48,842 nt of DNA, taken from positions 88,702 through 137,543 of the forward strand of contig JAAHFN010000010.1 of the NCBI GenBank assembly GCA_010672965.1. Reading direction: 5' to 3'. Below, piece by piece: positions 17,121 through 25,684 of this stretch; positions within the stretch are counted from its first letter, which is position 1, and each line of letters begins with the position of its first letter. The position numbers and the translations under genes are program-made. Origin of the DNA: Oscillatoria sp. SIO1A7. GTDB lineage: Bacteria; Cyanobacteriota; Cyanobacteriia; Cyanobacteriales; Laspinemataceae. Below the pieces are notes generated by a model. That model worked only from the letters and a program-made list of their open reading frames with translations, ran no database searches and was not told the origin of the DNA.

Positions 17121-17459
17121 AAGCGTTCTTCACCCTCTGGCTTGGATCCACAGTAATTGCCCTCTTTGAAAGGGCCCAACTGTTTCTAATCTTAATCTGG
17201 TGCGATCGAGAAAGTTACAGAAATTTACTAAAAAAAATTGAGAGTTTCTTCAATGTATCGTTTCTTTGATTAATGTATAGATTTATTGCGGTGGCGATGC
17301 TACACCCATCCATTGGGATACTATGCGCTGAGAATATGCCCGGAAAAGCAGAAGGCGGGTTAATATTCCTGCGCAACGAGACTGCCAATCTGTCTATTAT
17401 AAGCGGTCCCGTGTCAAGGCTCTAATTCAATTAGAGTAACGCTAAATTTAAGTGAAGTT
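17121..17459. other. 339-bp divergent spacer between mrp and hemF
   Basis: It should contain promoters for both genes. An AT-rich stretch lies at 17215-17290. A perfect short dyad at 17420-17436 is noted separately. No repeats of the families listed here were seen, which makes this spacer unusually clean. Confidence 0.5.
17420..17436. promoter_or_regulatory. Perfect dyad upstream of hemF (possible operator)
   Basis: CTCTAATTCAATTAGAG is a palindrome with 8-bp arms and a single central base, ending 24 bp before the hemF ATG. The size and AT-rich arms suit a dimeric winged-helix regulator (MarR or similar). Binding is inference. Confidence 0.4.
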
Positions 17460-18554
17460 ATGACAGTTTCAACAACTCTCAAGGCCGAAACTCCCACGCT
17501 CGAAAATCCCACGACCGAAAATCCCAAAACCGAAAATTCCAAAAACGATGGACCCGGTGTGGACTCCCGTAACCGAGTCAGCCAGTTTATGCAATCGCTC
17601 CAAGATAAGATTTGTGAGGGCTTGGAAGCATTGGATGGAAAAGAAACATTTAAGGAAGACTCCTGGAAACGGCCCGGAGGCGGCGGCGGTCGGTCTCGGG
17701 TGATCCGAGATGGGGGTGTTTTCGAGCAAGGTGGCGTGAACTTTTCGGAAGTCTGGGGTTCGGGGTTGCCTCCCTCGATTTTGAAGCATCGCCCAGAAGC
17801 AGAGGGTCATGGGTTCTACGCTACCGGAACTTCAATGGTCTTGCACCCCCGCAATCCCTACGTTCCTACAGTCCATCTCAATTATCGCTACTTTGAGGCA
17901 GGACCTGTATGGTGGTTCGGCGGCGGTCTGGATCTAACACCATACTATCCGTTTGCCGAGGATGCCGCTCATCTACACCGCACTTTAAAAGAAGCCTGCG
18001 ATGCTTGCCATCCGGAGTATTATTCGGTATTTAAGCCCTGGTGCGACGAGTATTTTTATTTAAAGCACCGGCAGGAAATGCGTGGAGTCGGCGGGATATT
18101 CTTTGACTACCAAGATGGTCGTCCGGGACAACTGTATCGCGGACCCAATCCAGAAGGGACGGCAGGACAATATAGTAAGGGACTCGGAGAGATTGCCCCT
18201 CGCAACTGGGAAGAACTATTTGCTTTTGTGGAAAAATGTGGGGATGCGTTTTTACCGGCTTATGAGGCGATAGTGGAGCGGCGGCACTCGATGGAATATG
18301 GCGATCGCGAGCGCCAATTCCAACTCTACCGTCGCGGTCGGTATGTGGAATTTAATCTGGTTTACGACCGGGGAACTATCTTTGGCCTCCAGACAAACGG
18401 GCGCACTGAGTCGATTTTGATGTCTCTACCTCCCTTGGTCCGTTGGGAATACGGCTATAAGCCAGAGCCGAATACTCCCGAGGAAGAATTATATGAAGTT
18501 TTTCTCAAACCTCAAAATTGGGCAGAATGGACACCAGAATCTAAGATCGTCTAA
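17460..18554 (+). CDS. hemF: Oxygen-dependent coproporphyrinogen III oxidase
   Basis: HemF decarboxylates two propionates of coproporphyrinogen III to give protoporphyrinogen IX, using O2, for heme and chlorophyll. Family motifs are plain: [57 protein letters not shown], and [16 protein letters not shown]. The first about 30 residues are a family-atypical low-complexity extension ([15 protein letters not shown]) encoded by a 15-bp tandem repeat. The core starts near residue 35 ([17 protein letters not shown]). The STAS gene follows on the same strand after 49 bp. Confidence 0.96.
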   Translation: MTVSTTLKAETPTLENPTTENPKTENSKNDGPGVDSRNRVSQFMQSLQDKICEGLEALDGKETFKEDSWKRPGGGGGRSRVIRDGGVFEQGGVNFSEVWGSGLPPSILKHRPEAEGHGFYATGTSMVLHPRNPYVPTVHLNYRYFEAGPVWWFGGGLDLTPYYPFAEDAAHLHRTLKEACDACHPEYYSVFKPWCDEYFYLKHRQEMRGVGGIFFDYQDGRPGQLYRGPNPEGTAGQYSKGLGEIAPRNWEELFAFVEKCGDAFLPAYEAIVERRHSMEYGDRERQFQLYRRGRYVEFNLVYDRGTIFGLQTNGRTESILMSLPPLVRWEYGYKPEPNTPEEELYEVFLKPQNWAEWTPESKIV

Positions 18555-18603
18555 GCTAAACTACATAAGCGAGGTAAGCAACTAGCTTAGAAAGGGAGGC
18601 TCC

Positions 18604-18969
18604 GTGATCCACATCGAGCAAAAAGAACATGCGACCCAAGATGGGACCAAAGTTATTGTGTTGGCACCCACTGGTCGTCTGGACATTACAACCGCATGGC
18701 AATTTCGCCTCAAGTTGCAGGAATGTATTTCTAAACTTAGTAGGCATATTGTAGTGAATTTGGGCCAGGTAAACTTTATTGATAGCTCTGGCCTAACTTC
18801 CTTGGTGGCTGGAATGCGAGATGCTGACAAGGTAAAGGGCAGCTTTCGTATTTGTAATGTTCATCCAGAAGCCAAGTTGGTTTTTGAGGTGACCATGATG
18901 GATTCAGTGTTTGATATCTTTGAGACCGAGGAAGAGGCTCTGGAGGCAGGTCCTAGAGTAGCAAGCTAG
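18604..18969 (+). CDS. STAS-domain anti-sigma factor antagonist
   Basis: The 121-residue single-domain protein has the SpoIIAA-like layout. It includes a beta strand GRLDITTAWQF and the loop VNFIDSSGLTSLVAG, whose Ser61/Ser62 is the expected phosphorylation site. The start is GTG 18604, supported by GGGAGG at 18594-18599. Such proteins bind an anti-sigma kinase when unphosphorylated; no kinase or phosphatase partner is next to it. In cyanobacteria similar proteins take part in partner-switching signalling. The C-terminal EEEALEAGPRVAS is acidic. Confidence 0.9.
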   Translation: MIHIEQKEHATQDGTKVIVLAPTGRLDITTAWQFRLKLQECISKLSRHIVVNLGQVNFIDSSGLTSLVAGMRDADKVKGSFRICNVHPEAKLVFEVTMMDSVFDIFETEEEALEAGPRVAS

Positions 18970-20129
18970 AGTAGCAAGCTAGATTGCAGGGCGAAAACGG
19001 CTCTATATATAAGGAGTCCTTCAGAGAAAGATTGGGGAGGATAGACTAATTGCTAACCAAACAGGATGAAATTTAAAATCTAAAATCTCCCCGAATCACC
19101 AGTAAAACTCGATATTGCCGATCGCCCATCTGCCAAGCACATAAAGGCGGAACTAATTGCCAATGACAGTTGTTATGGCTGGCCGTGGCGATCGCATCCG
19201 GCATATAATGTCAAATACCAAAAAAAATAGCCAAGAAAATAGCCAAGAAAATACTGGGTTCGCAAGAGAGCTTGGAGGCAAGTGTAGGGATATGTTGGCA
19301 GGGATTGCAAGCCAACTTCTCATTTTCGCAAAAAAACTCTCAAGATATTTAAGAAAGCTTGAAGAGTTGCCCCAGGCATTGGTGCTGAAAAAAACTGGAT
19401 GCTTTTTTTGGGTTGAGGTTGAGGGAGTTATTGGCAGTTAATAGGCCAAACAAGATTATGGAAACAGCAGCATAAATATTGGCTAGTCCCAAAGCAAAGG
19501 ATGGGTTATACCCGAACTTAGCAGGTATGGGTGCTACCAGTATCGAGCTTGCTGCTGCCATTGGATAGCCATAGCGAGGGAGTCAAAACCTCAAAAAGCC
19601 TCAAAAAATCAAACCGGGCAAATATGTATTAGTTCAGGGATGCATTACTAACCTGCAATCCATCAACAATAAAGAACCTAATAGGCTTTGAGGCAAGGGT
19701 CTTGGGAGCTTTTGGAGCTTTTGGAGCTTTTGGAGAAATAGAGCTTTGCTTTAAAGTTAATTTAAGGTATAGAGTATTTTTCATAGAAAGAAGTAAGCTT
19801 GACTCTGGGTAAAAGAAATACTGGAAATGTTCGGTTTCTTCGGGACTTAGATACAAGCTAATCTTGCTCCCTGCTCAAAAAAGCTCCCTTGTTCCCTGCT
19901 CCTTTGTCTCCTCCTTTGTGCCCTGCGCCCTGTTACGAAAGGTTCCACGCCTATGCAGAATTTCAAAGGGCCTTTAGAGGGGCGATCGCATAAAATAATT
20001 GAACCCCCTGCAAAAAAGCAAGTATTGTTGTAAAAATAAAATAATACCAGTAGCGATCGCAGCAGTTTCCCTTGGCAAATTGACCCTTTAGGGAGACAAT
20101 GGGATCGCCGTGCCCCTTAATGTTCGCCA
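18970..20129. other. 1160-bp spacer, mostly unexplained
   Basis: Two open frames overlap on opposite strands at 19157-19561 and neither is recognisable. A 9-bp tandem repeat, GCTTTTGGA (four units), lies at 19709-19737. CAAGAAAATAGC is repeated at 19223-19250. Two HIP1 sites are seen near 19982 and 20053. None of the A-I elements is present, so this is a different sort of spacer, possibly the remains of decayed genes. Confidence 0.5.
19349..19561 (-). CDS. Doubtful small membrane protein
   Basis: A 70-codon frame with one hydrophobic segment (LGLANIYAAVSIILFGLLTANN, about residues 25-46). There is no clear ribosome site, and I do not recognise the sequence. It overlaps a plus-strand open frame at 19157-19441 that is no more convincing. 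It may be a gene fragment. Confidence 0.2.
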   Translation of the reverse strand: MAAASSILVAPIPAKFGYNPSFALGLANIYAAVSIILFGLLTANNSLNLNPKKASSFFQHQCLGQLFKLS

Positions 20130-20870
20130 GTGAATAACGTCCGTACAGTTTCAGATACTAAGCGAGCCTTCTACACGCTCCACACACGTCCCATCGCTTC
20201 CATATACCGGCGAGTGGTGGAAGAACTGATGGTAGAAATGCACTTGCTATCGGTTAATGCCGATTTTGGCTACGACCCCATATATGCCCTTGGGGTTGTA
20301 ACGTCCTTCGACCGATTCATGCAAGGCTACCAACCAGAGAAAGATAAGGGGTCTATTTTTAACGCCCTTTGCAAGTCTTTAGATTACAAACCCGAGAAAT
20401 ATCGGCAAGATGCCGAAGAGTTGTTGGCATTGGCCAGGGGTCTCGGATGGGAAAAATTAATTGGATGGCTCGCCAAAGAGACTGTCCCCGATTCGGCTGG
20501 GCGGTGGCAAGAAACTATCTCTCAGATAGCGAGCAATCCCAGTTTCAAATACAGTCGTCTATTTGCTATTGGTCTGTATGTCCTGCTAGAGGGAGCAGAT
20601 CCAGATCTGGTGAAAGACGAAAAACAGCGAGAGCAAGCTTTGCAGAAAATAGCGATCGCTCTCAACTTGCCAGAAGAAAAAATAAGTAAGGATTTAGATC
20701 TCTACCGCAGCAACCTAGACAAGATAGCTCAGGCTCAGATTGTTATGAAGGACATGATAGAAGCAGAGCGGAAAAAACGGGAAAAGCGGGCTCAGGAACA
20801 ACAGGAAAAAGAAAATCCTACTGAAGAGGCAGAAGTACCCTCCGAGGATGAGACCGATTCTGATTCTTGA
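20130..20870 (+). CDS. thf1: Photosystem II biogenesis protein Psb29/Thf1
   Basis: The 246-residue protein starts VNNVRTVSDTKRAFYTLHTR and continues with IASIYRRVVEELMVEMHLLS and YDPIYALGVVTSFDRFM, the Thf1 signature regions. The C-terminus (about 200-246) is a charged coiled coil (EAERKKREKRAQEQQEKE), as usual. Thf1 is needed for photosystem II repair and thylakoid organisation and acts with FtsH. The start codon is GTG with a weak ribosome site. Confidence 0.94.
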   Translation: MNNVRTVSDTKRAFYTLHTRPIASIYRRVVEELMVEMHLLSVNADFGYDPIYALGVVTSFDRFMQGYQPEKDKGSIFNALCKSLDYKPEKYRQDAEELLALARGLGWEKLIGWLAKETVPDSAGRWQETISQIASNPSFKYSRLFAIGLYVLLEGADPDLVKDEKQREQALQKIAIALNLPEEKISKDLDLYRSNLDKIAQAQIVMKDMIEAERKKREKRAQEQQEKENPTEEAEVPSEDETDSDS

Positions 20871-20877
20871 GAGGTTT

Positions 20878-20912
20878 AAGTTTTAAGTTTTGAGTTTTGA
20901 GTTTTGAGTTAT
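20878..20912. repeat. Heptamer-period repeat TTTTGAG
   Basis: TTTTAAG then TTTTGAG three times, directly after the thf1 stop. The same heptamer appears at 32482-32502. It belongs to the AT-rich class of 7-bp repeats in this genome. Confidence 0.7.
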
Positions 20913-21056
20913 AAGGCTCCAAACTCAAGGCTCTGAATCGATGCGATCGCTATATTCATTTTTTGTAACGCCGCCATCCCTAGCGGTTTCTACCAGGTTT
21001 GGCCAGACCTAGCGATTTAGTACATAAATTGAGATACGATGATAGGCGATATAAAT

Positions 21057-21404
21057 ATGAGCATTACATCTTATCAAGACATTATAGAATCTATCGAAAG
21101 GCTCTCTATTGACGAGCAAGATTATTTGTGGGAACTGCTTAGAAAAAGAAGAGTTGAAAAGCGGCGCTTGGAGATTGCTGCCAATGCTCGATCTACTTTA
21201 GAGTCTTGGAAGCAAGGAACGGCAAAGGTAGGAACTGTGGAAGATTTAATTGCCGATTTATTTGACGATAAAGATGATGAAGATAGTTTGGAAGATCTCA
21301 ATGACACGGTTTATCGTGCTTGGTTCCCCTACGATTATGGCGATGCCGCGCAGAAACTAATGAGCTTATTAGAAGAAGAAAAAGAAAATGGCACTATGTT
21401 GTGA
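21057..21404 (+). CDS. Antitoxin-like small protein with an unusual tail
   Basis: The 115-residue product begins MSITSYQDIIESIERLSIDEQDYL and runs LLRKRRVEKRRLEIAANARST, the pattern of small cyanobacterial antitoxin-like proteins that precede RelE/BRCT-type toxins. After GTVEDLIADLFDD the usual end of that group is exceeded by a further acidic tail (EDLNDTVYRAWFPYDYGDAAQ). No toxin gene follows: the next genes face the other way. So it is an orphan antitoxin or a fused remnant. ATG 21057 is chosen over 21039. Confidence 0.6.
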   Translation: MSITSYQDIIESIERLSIDEQDYLWELLRKRRVEKRRLEIAANARSTLESWKQGTAKVGTVEDLIADLFDDKDDEDSLEDLNDTVYRAWFPYDYGDAAQKLMSLLEEEKENGTML

Positions 21405-21489
21405 AAGAGCCTTGGGAACATTTTAATTTTGCAATTTGAGGTAGGGCGTTTCGCTGTCGCGACGTGAAAGGCTCGCCTGACTAAGATGC

Positions 21490-21975
21490 TTATAACTCTT
21501 CAACTTGTTCTAAAATTTGCCGAACGAGGGAATCGCTAACCCAATATTGAGCTTCCTTCCTCATTTGTTCGAGTGGGGGTTTTACTTGAGAAATAATTTG
21601 ATGCTTTTTGGCTAAAATTAGAATGCCGAGAGTTCCTATTACCTGCAATTCAAAACTTTTAGCTATTTTTCTTGCCTCTTGTTCGTCAAGCAAAATTCGC
21701 GTTTCGCCATTAAAAAGAGCTAGAGCGATAGCTTCCCTTTCCCCAGGATCTAACAAATTGGAAATATTATCGGGAATCCCTTTAATTACTTCTACTTGTA
21801 ACCATTCTTCAGCAATTGCATTTAGAATAAGTTGCGAATTAGGAAAGCTAGTTTGAGTCGTTTCTCGATAGACTGCTTCGGGAATAATTATCTTGGCGAA
21901 CAAATTTTTTAAAATATCCAGACGATTAATAGCTGCAAAGTTAATTAAGGGAGTGGCATTACAAATCACCTTCAT
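21490..21975 (-). CDS. DUF3368 PIN-like toxin
   Basis: The 161-residue protein has the PIN-like DUF3368 pattern. It starts MKVICNATPLINFAAINRLDIL with an early Asn in place of the usual first Asp (SDASPLI in many relatives). It continues with LDPGEREAIALAL and ILLDEQEARKIAK and VIGTLGILILAKK. Its ATG overlaps the stop of the UPF0175 gene (ATGA), a typical antitoxin-toxin arrangement. Expected to be an RNase-type toxin; activity is inferred. The first metal-binding acid is replaced, which is common in DUF3368. Confidence 0.85.
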   Translation of the reverse strand: MKVICNATPLINFAAINRLDILKNLFAKIIIPEAVYRETTQTSFPNSQLILNAIAEEWLQVEVIKGIPDNISNLLDPGEREAIALALFNGETRILLDEQEARKIAKSFELQVIGTLGILILAKKHQIISQVKPPLEQMRKEAQYWVSDSLVRQILEQVEEL

Positions 21976-22220
21976 TTTTCCCAATCTCCTCTTTCAATAG
22001 ATGCCAAATCTTCCTCTAAATCTGCTTCGTCGTAATGCCGTTCTATTTTATTTTGTCCTAAAGTTTTTTGCATTTCCCAGACAGAAACATTCAGCAAGCG
22101 ACGGACTTGGCCGAAGGTGAAAATTTTTTGTTTATATAGCTGGATGCCTACTTCTATGAGAACTGCTTTTTCTCCTTGGTTTACTGATTCAACGGGTATC
22201 TCTAAATTAATAGCTTTCAT
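21972..22220 (-). CDS. UPF0175-family antitoxin
   Basis: The 82-residue protein has the UPF0175 helix-turn-helix layout. EKAVLIEVGIQLYKQKIFTF is followed by VRRLLNVSVWEMQKTLGQ, and the C-terminus is acidic (DEADLEEDLASIERGDWEK). It is the likely DNA-binding antitoxin for the DUF3368 toxin whose start overlaps its stop. The pair is probably autoregulated. Confidence 0.88.
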   Translation of the reverse strand: MKAINLEIPVESVNQGEKAVLIEVGIQLYKQKIFTFGQVRRLLNVSVWEMQKTLGQNKIERHYDEADLEEDLASIERGDWEK

Positions 22221-22571
22221 TGTTTTTCTTGGCTAATTTTTAATTTTATCTGTCATTAGCGGGACTTACGCAAACTGTCCATATTTAGTATTTGTAGGGG
22301 CAATCCCCCCGTGGTTGCCCCTCCCCGTAGTGCCGTTGCGTAAGTCCTAATTAGGTTAGAGGTAATTATATCAAATCCGGTTAATCGCCCTAAAAAAGGC
22401 TGGACCGTAGAACGGGCGAGACGCCCGTTCCAAAATAAGGGCGGGCGAGGGGACAGGCGGGACGCCCGTCCTACGAATTGGGTAATTTATTTCTTGGAAT
22501 TCCCTAAAGACTTCACTGGGCGATCGCATCGCGCACCGCCCAGGGAAGCTACAGACCCTATACCAATAATT
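22221..22571. other. 351-bp spacer with element B and half of element H
   Basis: Element B lies at 22261-22348. ATATCAAATCCGGTTAA at 22368-22385 matches the left end of element H at 32505. Then come hairpins: AACGGGCGAGACGCCCGTT at 22412-22430 and a second G/C stem at 22441-22475. No gene. Confidence 0.65.
22261..22348. mobile_element. Element B copy (88 bp)
   Basis: Ends GGGACTTACGCAAACTGTCC and CGTTGCGTAAGTCCT. The interior is GTAGGGGCAATCCCCCCGTG followed by GTTGCCCCTCCCCGTAGTGC, nearly the same as the copy at 15807. Confidence 0.8.
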
Positions 22572-23288
22572 CTAAACTGGATTTTGGCCGTAGAAGGGCA
22601 AGGCTTCTGAGAAGTCCGGGCGCAAGCCTTGTTGCCAATCCAGATGAGCTAGTTCTAGAACTGCAGAGGCTGAGTTTCCCAATCCAGCTCCAGCAGGTAT
22701 GGAAATTAGTTGATAGGGAGTTGACCAGTTATCGAGAGTTTTTTGCCATGCCTCGGCAGCGAGTACCGAGTCTGGAAATAAGTTGGTTAAAGATTGAGAG
22801 ACAGTATCTATTTTGTAAATAGCTACAAATAGCTGGCCGCGTTGGGCGGGCATTTGGATAGCGATCGCACCCGTCTTTTTTTCTGATAATTTTCCTGGCA
22901 ATGAATCCTGCTCTCTTACAAATTCGCTGCTTTGCGTTTCATTTGTAAGAGAGAAACGCGCTACTGCAGCCAGACTTGAGATGCCAAACAGGGGAATCTG
23001 CAACTGCTGAGCTAAAGTACGACTGGCAGTAACGCCGATGCGAGTACCCGTGAAGCTACCTGGCCCGATCGCTACTGCCAGAAAAGCCAAGTCGCTCCAA
23101 TTCTGGGGCTCGATAAACTCGGATAGATGTTGCTGAAATTTTTTTGCTAACCCCCGTCCCAAATTCCAGCAACCAGAGCGGTAAAGCAACTTATCCTTAT
23201 TTTCTGGAAGGGCGGGATAGGCTGCGATCGCCAAACCCAGGTCGGGGCTCGTAGTATGAATAGCGAGGCCGTATTTGTTAGAGGGCAT
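22572..23288 (-). CDS. tsaB: tRNA threonylcarbamoyladenosine biosynthesis protein TsaB
   Basis: The 238-residue protein has the TsaB pattern: GLAIHTTSPDLGLAI at the start, LAFLAVAIGPGSFTGTRIGV (about residues 70-90), and QMPAQRGQLFVAIYK. TsaB works with TsaD and TsaE to form the t6A modification on tRNAs that read ANN codons. The ATG chosen (MPSNKYGLAIHTT) lies inside a GGGGCAT heptamer array, which supplies the start codon. Two more in-frame ATGs from array units lie upstream and would add MPHAPCP-type residues. Confidence 0.88.
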   Translation of the reverse strand: MPSNKYGLAIHTTSPDLGLAIAAYPALPENKDKLLYRSGCWNLGRGLAKKFQQHLSEFIEPQNWSDLAFLAVAIGPGSFTGTRIGVTASRTLAQQLQIPLFGISSLAAVARFSLTNETQSSEFVREQDSLPGKLSEKKTGAIAIQMPAQRGQLFVAIYKIDTVSQSLTNLFPDSVLAAEAWQKTLDNWSTPYQLISIPAGAGLGNSASAVLELAHLDWQQGLRPDFSEALPFYGQNPV

Positions 23289-23320
23289 GGGGCATGGGGC
23301 ATGGGGCATTGGGCATTGGG
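23285..23320. repeat. Heptamer array (GGGGCAT, ATTGGGC), left bracket
   Basis: Five units, G-rich on the plus strand. It overlaps the tsaB start codon at 23286-23288. Confidence 0.85.
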
Positions 23321-23726
23321 CCGGGCGTTCGGGCTCAGGCAGGCTATTGGGCATTGAGAAGAGCGGAATGTGGTTCTCTTGGAGTTATGGTGACGAGCGG
23401 GAATCGTTTCCAATCTCGTTACCCCTTACAACCGATACAGTTTAGTTTTCCTCTCAAAAGAGATCGGGAGGCGCGAAAATAGCAGGAAATTTCCCTAGGG
23501 GACTTGGAAGTTAATAACGTACCGATTCTTGGGCTATGCGCTAAGAGCGCAGGCTTCGCCAACGACTCCGCTCAGCCCGAACGGTACTTTATTTCTGCGC
23601 AAGTCCCCTACACCCTACACCCTACACCCTACACCCCACACCCTACACCCCACACCCTACACCCTACACCCTACACCCCACACCCCACACCCTACACCCC
23701 ACACCCCACACCCCACACCCCACACC
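23289..23726. other. 438-bp spacer between tsaB and the radical SAM gene
   Basis: It contains the left heptamer bracket, element D copy 2, a GC-rich piece (GCGCTAAGAGCGCAGGCTTC) at 23537-23570 and the long CCCTACA/CCCCACA array at the right end. No gene. Confidence 0.7.
23385..23500 (-). mobile_element. Element D copy 2 (inverted, degenerate)
   Basis: Read on the minus strand it starts CTAGGGAAATTTCCTGCTAT and contains GGGGTAACGAGATTGGAAAC, then GATTCCCGCTCGTCACCATA, matching copy 4 at 39441-39575 closely. The outer end on the right merges into CCCTAGGGGAC. Confidence 0.6.
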
Positions 23727-23728
23727 CT
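23606..23728. repeat. Long heptamer array (CCCTACA/CCCCACA)n, right bracket
   Basis: About 17 units of 7 bp, alternating CCCTACA and CCCCACA without a fixed order. The array runs into the stop codon of the minus-strand radical SAM gene: the TAG at 23727-23729 is part of the last CCCTA. On that coding strand the sequence after the stop is GGGTGTGGGG-type repeats with many G runs. Confidence 0.95.
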
Positions 23729-25352
23729 AGGCGGCAGCAGCGGATTCCGGCTGTTTTTCCGGCTGTTTTTCCGGCTGTTTTAGCATGGATTCTTGCTCGG
23801 CTTCTTCCGATGCCAAAAACTCAGCAATCTGGGTTTCTATTTGATTGCGGACAATTTGGCGATAATCGTAGAAATGCTCTAATTGAGCGCAAATAGTCAA
23901 GTATTGATCCAAGACTTTGGGATTGTGCTTGTTGATTTTATACAAATAAATCCAGAACTTCCAGCGGCTCTTGCGAAGAATCCCTTGACGCCAAACAATA
24001 ATCAGGAGAGCCCGGATTGTTTTCCAGCTTAAGGAACGCCGGCTAATCTTAGCGCTATTCCTGGGAGCGCCCATCATCATAAAATGACGGTAAGTTCGAT
24101 CCAGGAACATGATGGGGTCGTAGAGTTGCCAGAAAGCTTCCACATATTCGCGGGCAATTTCTTCTACGGGTCGAGTGGGGACAAAGTTAATTAAGGTAGT
24201 TTGGTTGCCATTGCCAAGCTTATCGCGCAGTCGCCCTTCTTTTTCAAGGCGATGCCAGAGGGCGGTATTTGGCAAGGCTTGCAACATACTGAATAGAGCG
24301 ACGGGAATGGAGCTTTTTTGTACGAAGCGGACAATGCGATCGCCCGCCCCGGTTTTTTCCCCATCGAAGCCAATGATAAAGCCAGCCATGACCCGCATCC
24401 CAGAGCGGACAATTTTCTCCACTGCTTCGCTCAGAGAGTCGCGGGTATTTTGGAATTTTCTACTTACAGCCAAACTTTCTTCATCCGGGGTCTCAATCCC
24501 TAAAAATACCGCATTAAAGTTGGCTTCCACCATCAGTTCCATCAACTCTTCATCTTGAGCCAAATCTACTGAAGCTTCAGTCATAAATCGGAAAGGATAG
24601 TCATGATCTGCCATCCAGACTTTCAGCTCTTTCAGCAGCAGCTTGACATTGCGTTTGTTGCCGATAAAGTTGTCATCTACCAGAAAGATGGTTTGGTCGA
24701 ATTCCAGCTCGTAGATGCGATCCAGTTCTGCCAGGAATTGGGCGGGAGTTTTCGTGCGCGGTTTGCGACCGTAGAGAACGATAATATCGCAGAATTCGCA
24801 CTGAAACGGACAGCCCCGGGAAAACTGGACGGCCATCGTGTCATAGGCATCTTTGTTCAGCAGGTCGAAGCGAGGCACTGGGGATATCGAGACGTCTGGC
24901 TTCTCACCTTTTGCATGAAAAACCCCCCGAGGTTCCCCTCGGGAAACTGCATCTACAAACATGGGGAGGGTAATTTCCCCTTCGTCCAAAATTAAATAAT
25001 CTGCTCCAGCAGCTTCGGCTTCGTCAGGCAAACTGGTTGGATAAGGACCACCTACTGCTACCCGTTTGCCCCGTCTTTTGGCTTCGCGGATTTGGGCGAG
25101 GAAATCTTCTTTCTGCACGATCATGGCCGAGATAATGACCATCTCTGCCCAATCCCATTCCGCCTCAGTTATGTCCTGGACATTGCGATCGACCAGTTTG
25201 AATTCCCATTCTTGGGGCAAAATCGCTCCTACCGTAATTAAACCTAGAGGCGGTATTAGAGCTTTACGATCTACCAGTTTTAAGACTTTATCAAATGAGA
25301 AAAAACTTTTTGGGAAAAGGGGATATAACAGTAAAGTTCGCATATTTTGCAC
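23727..25352 (-). CDS. B12-binding-domain radical SAM protein with DUF4070 tail
   Basis: The 541-residue protein has an N-terminal cobalamin-binding-like Rossmann domain (residues 5-150). The radical SAM cluster motif CPFQCEFC follows (Cys181, Cys185, Cys188), with the SAM-domain core to about 370. A DUF4070-type C-terminal region begins around EYVEAFWQLYDPIMFLDRTY. This architecture is shared with hopanoid C2 methylase HpnP and many uncharacterised cyanobacterial relatives, so the substrate is open. The last 25 residues are a repeat, KQPEKQPEKQPE, encoded by a 12-bp tandem repeat. The stop codon is embedded in a heptamer array. ATG 25343 is a possible alternative start. Confidence 0.88.
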   Translation of the reverse strand: MQNMRTLLLYPLFPKSFFSFDKVLKLVDRKALIPPLGLITVGAILPQEWEFKLVDRNVQDITEAEWDWAEMVIISAMIVQKEDFLAQIREAKRRGKRVAVGGPYPTSLPDEAEAAGADYLILDEGEITLPMFVDAVSRGEPRGVFHAKGEKPDVSISPVPRFDLLNKDAYDTMAVQFSRGCPFQCEFCDIIVLYGRKPRTKTPAQFLAELDRIYELEFDQTIFLVDDNFIGNKRNVKLLLKELKVWMADHDYPFRFMTEASVDLAQDEELMELMVEANFNAVFLGIETPDEESLAVSRKFQNTRDSLSEAVEKIVRSGMRVMAGFIIGFDGEKTGAGDRIVRFVQKSSIPVALFSMLQALPNTALWHRLEKEGRLRDKLGNGNQTTLINFVPTRPVEEIAREYVEAFWQLYDPIMFLDRTYRHFMMMGAPRNSAKISRRSLSWKTIRALLIIVWRQGILRKSRWKFWIYLYKINKHNPKVLDQYLTICAQLEHFYDYRQIVRNQIETQIAEFLASEEAEQESMLKQPEKQPEKQPESAAAA

Positions 25353-25684
25353 TCCGATCCAGGGGTTATTATAAACGATTGCATTGATAGGACATTTTAA
25401 TTTTGAGACTCGAAGGGGCGCGATCGCGAGTTTTGTCTTCTCCCCTACACAAGCGGGCCGCCATCGGTGTAGGGTGTAGGGTGTAGGGAAACTTCATGCT
25501 ATTTTCCCTATCTCTGTCGGAGACCCAAAATTATACACGAACGGAGGTTTCGAGCTTTCTTGCGGTAACGATCCCCCATTGGTCGTCAAAACGAGCAAAA
25601 AGCCCCACAAGATAATCACCCTACACCCTACACCCTACACCCTAATTTTTAGCCCGATGCCCAACAGAGCCTGATTCCCAATCT
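25353..25684. other. 332-bp spacer: element D copy 3 bracketed by heptamer arrays
   Basis: GGTGTAGGGTGTAGGGTGTA (25466-25486) is on the left, element D copy 3 in the middle, and CACCCTACACCCTACACCC (25617-25642) is on the right, then AATTTTTAG. The two arrays are exact inverses. No gene. Confidence 0.75.
25481..25627 (+). mobile_element. Element D copy 3
   Basis: Starts GTGTAGGGAAACTTCATGCT, contains GGTAACGATCCCCCATTGGT and CGTCAAAACGAGCAAAAAGC, and ends CCACAAGATAATCACCCTAC. It aligns with copies 1, 2, 4 and 5. Heptamer CCCTACA units grow outward from both ends. Confidence 0.7.

Noticed and set aside
19157-19441. 94-codon plus-strand open frame in the long spacer
   Set aside because: Low-complexity start (repeated NSQENSQEN), no ribosome site, overlaps an equally weak opposite frame, no recognisable pattern.
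23606-23728. Possible CRISPR array
   Set aside because: The 7-bp units are contiguous with no spacers and there are no cas genes; it is a simple tandem repeat.
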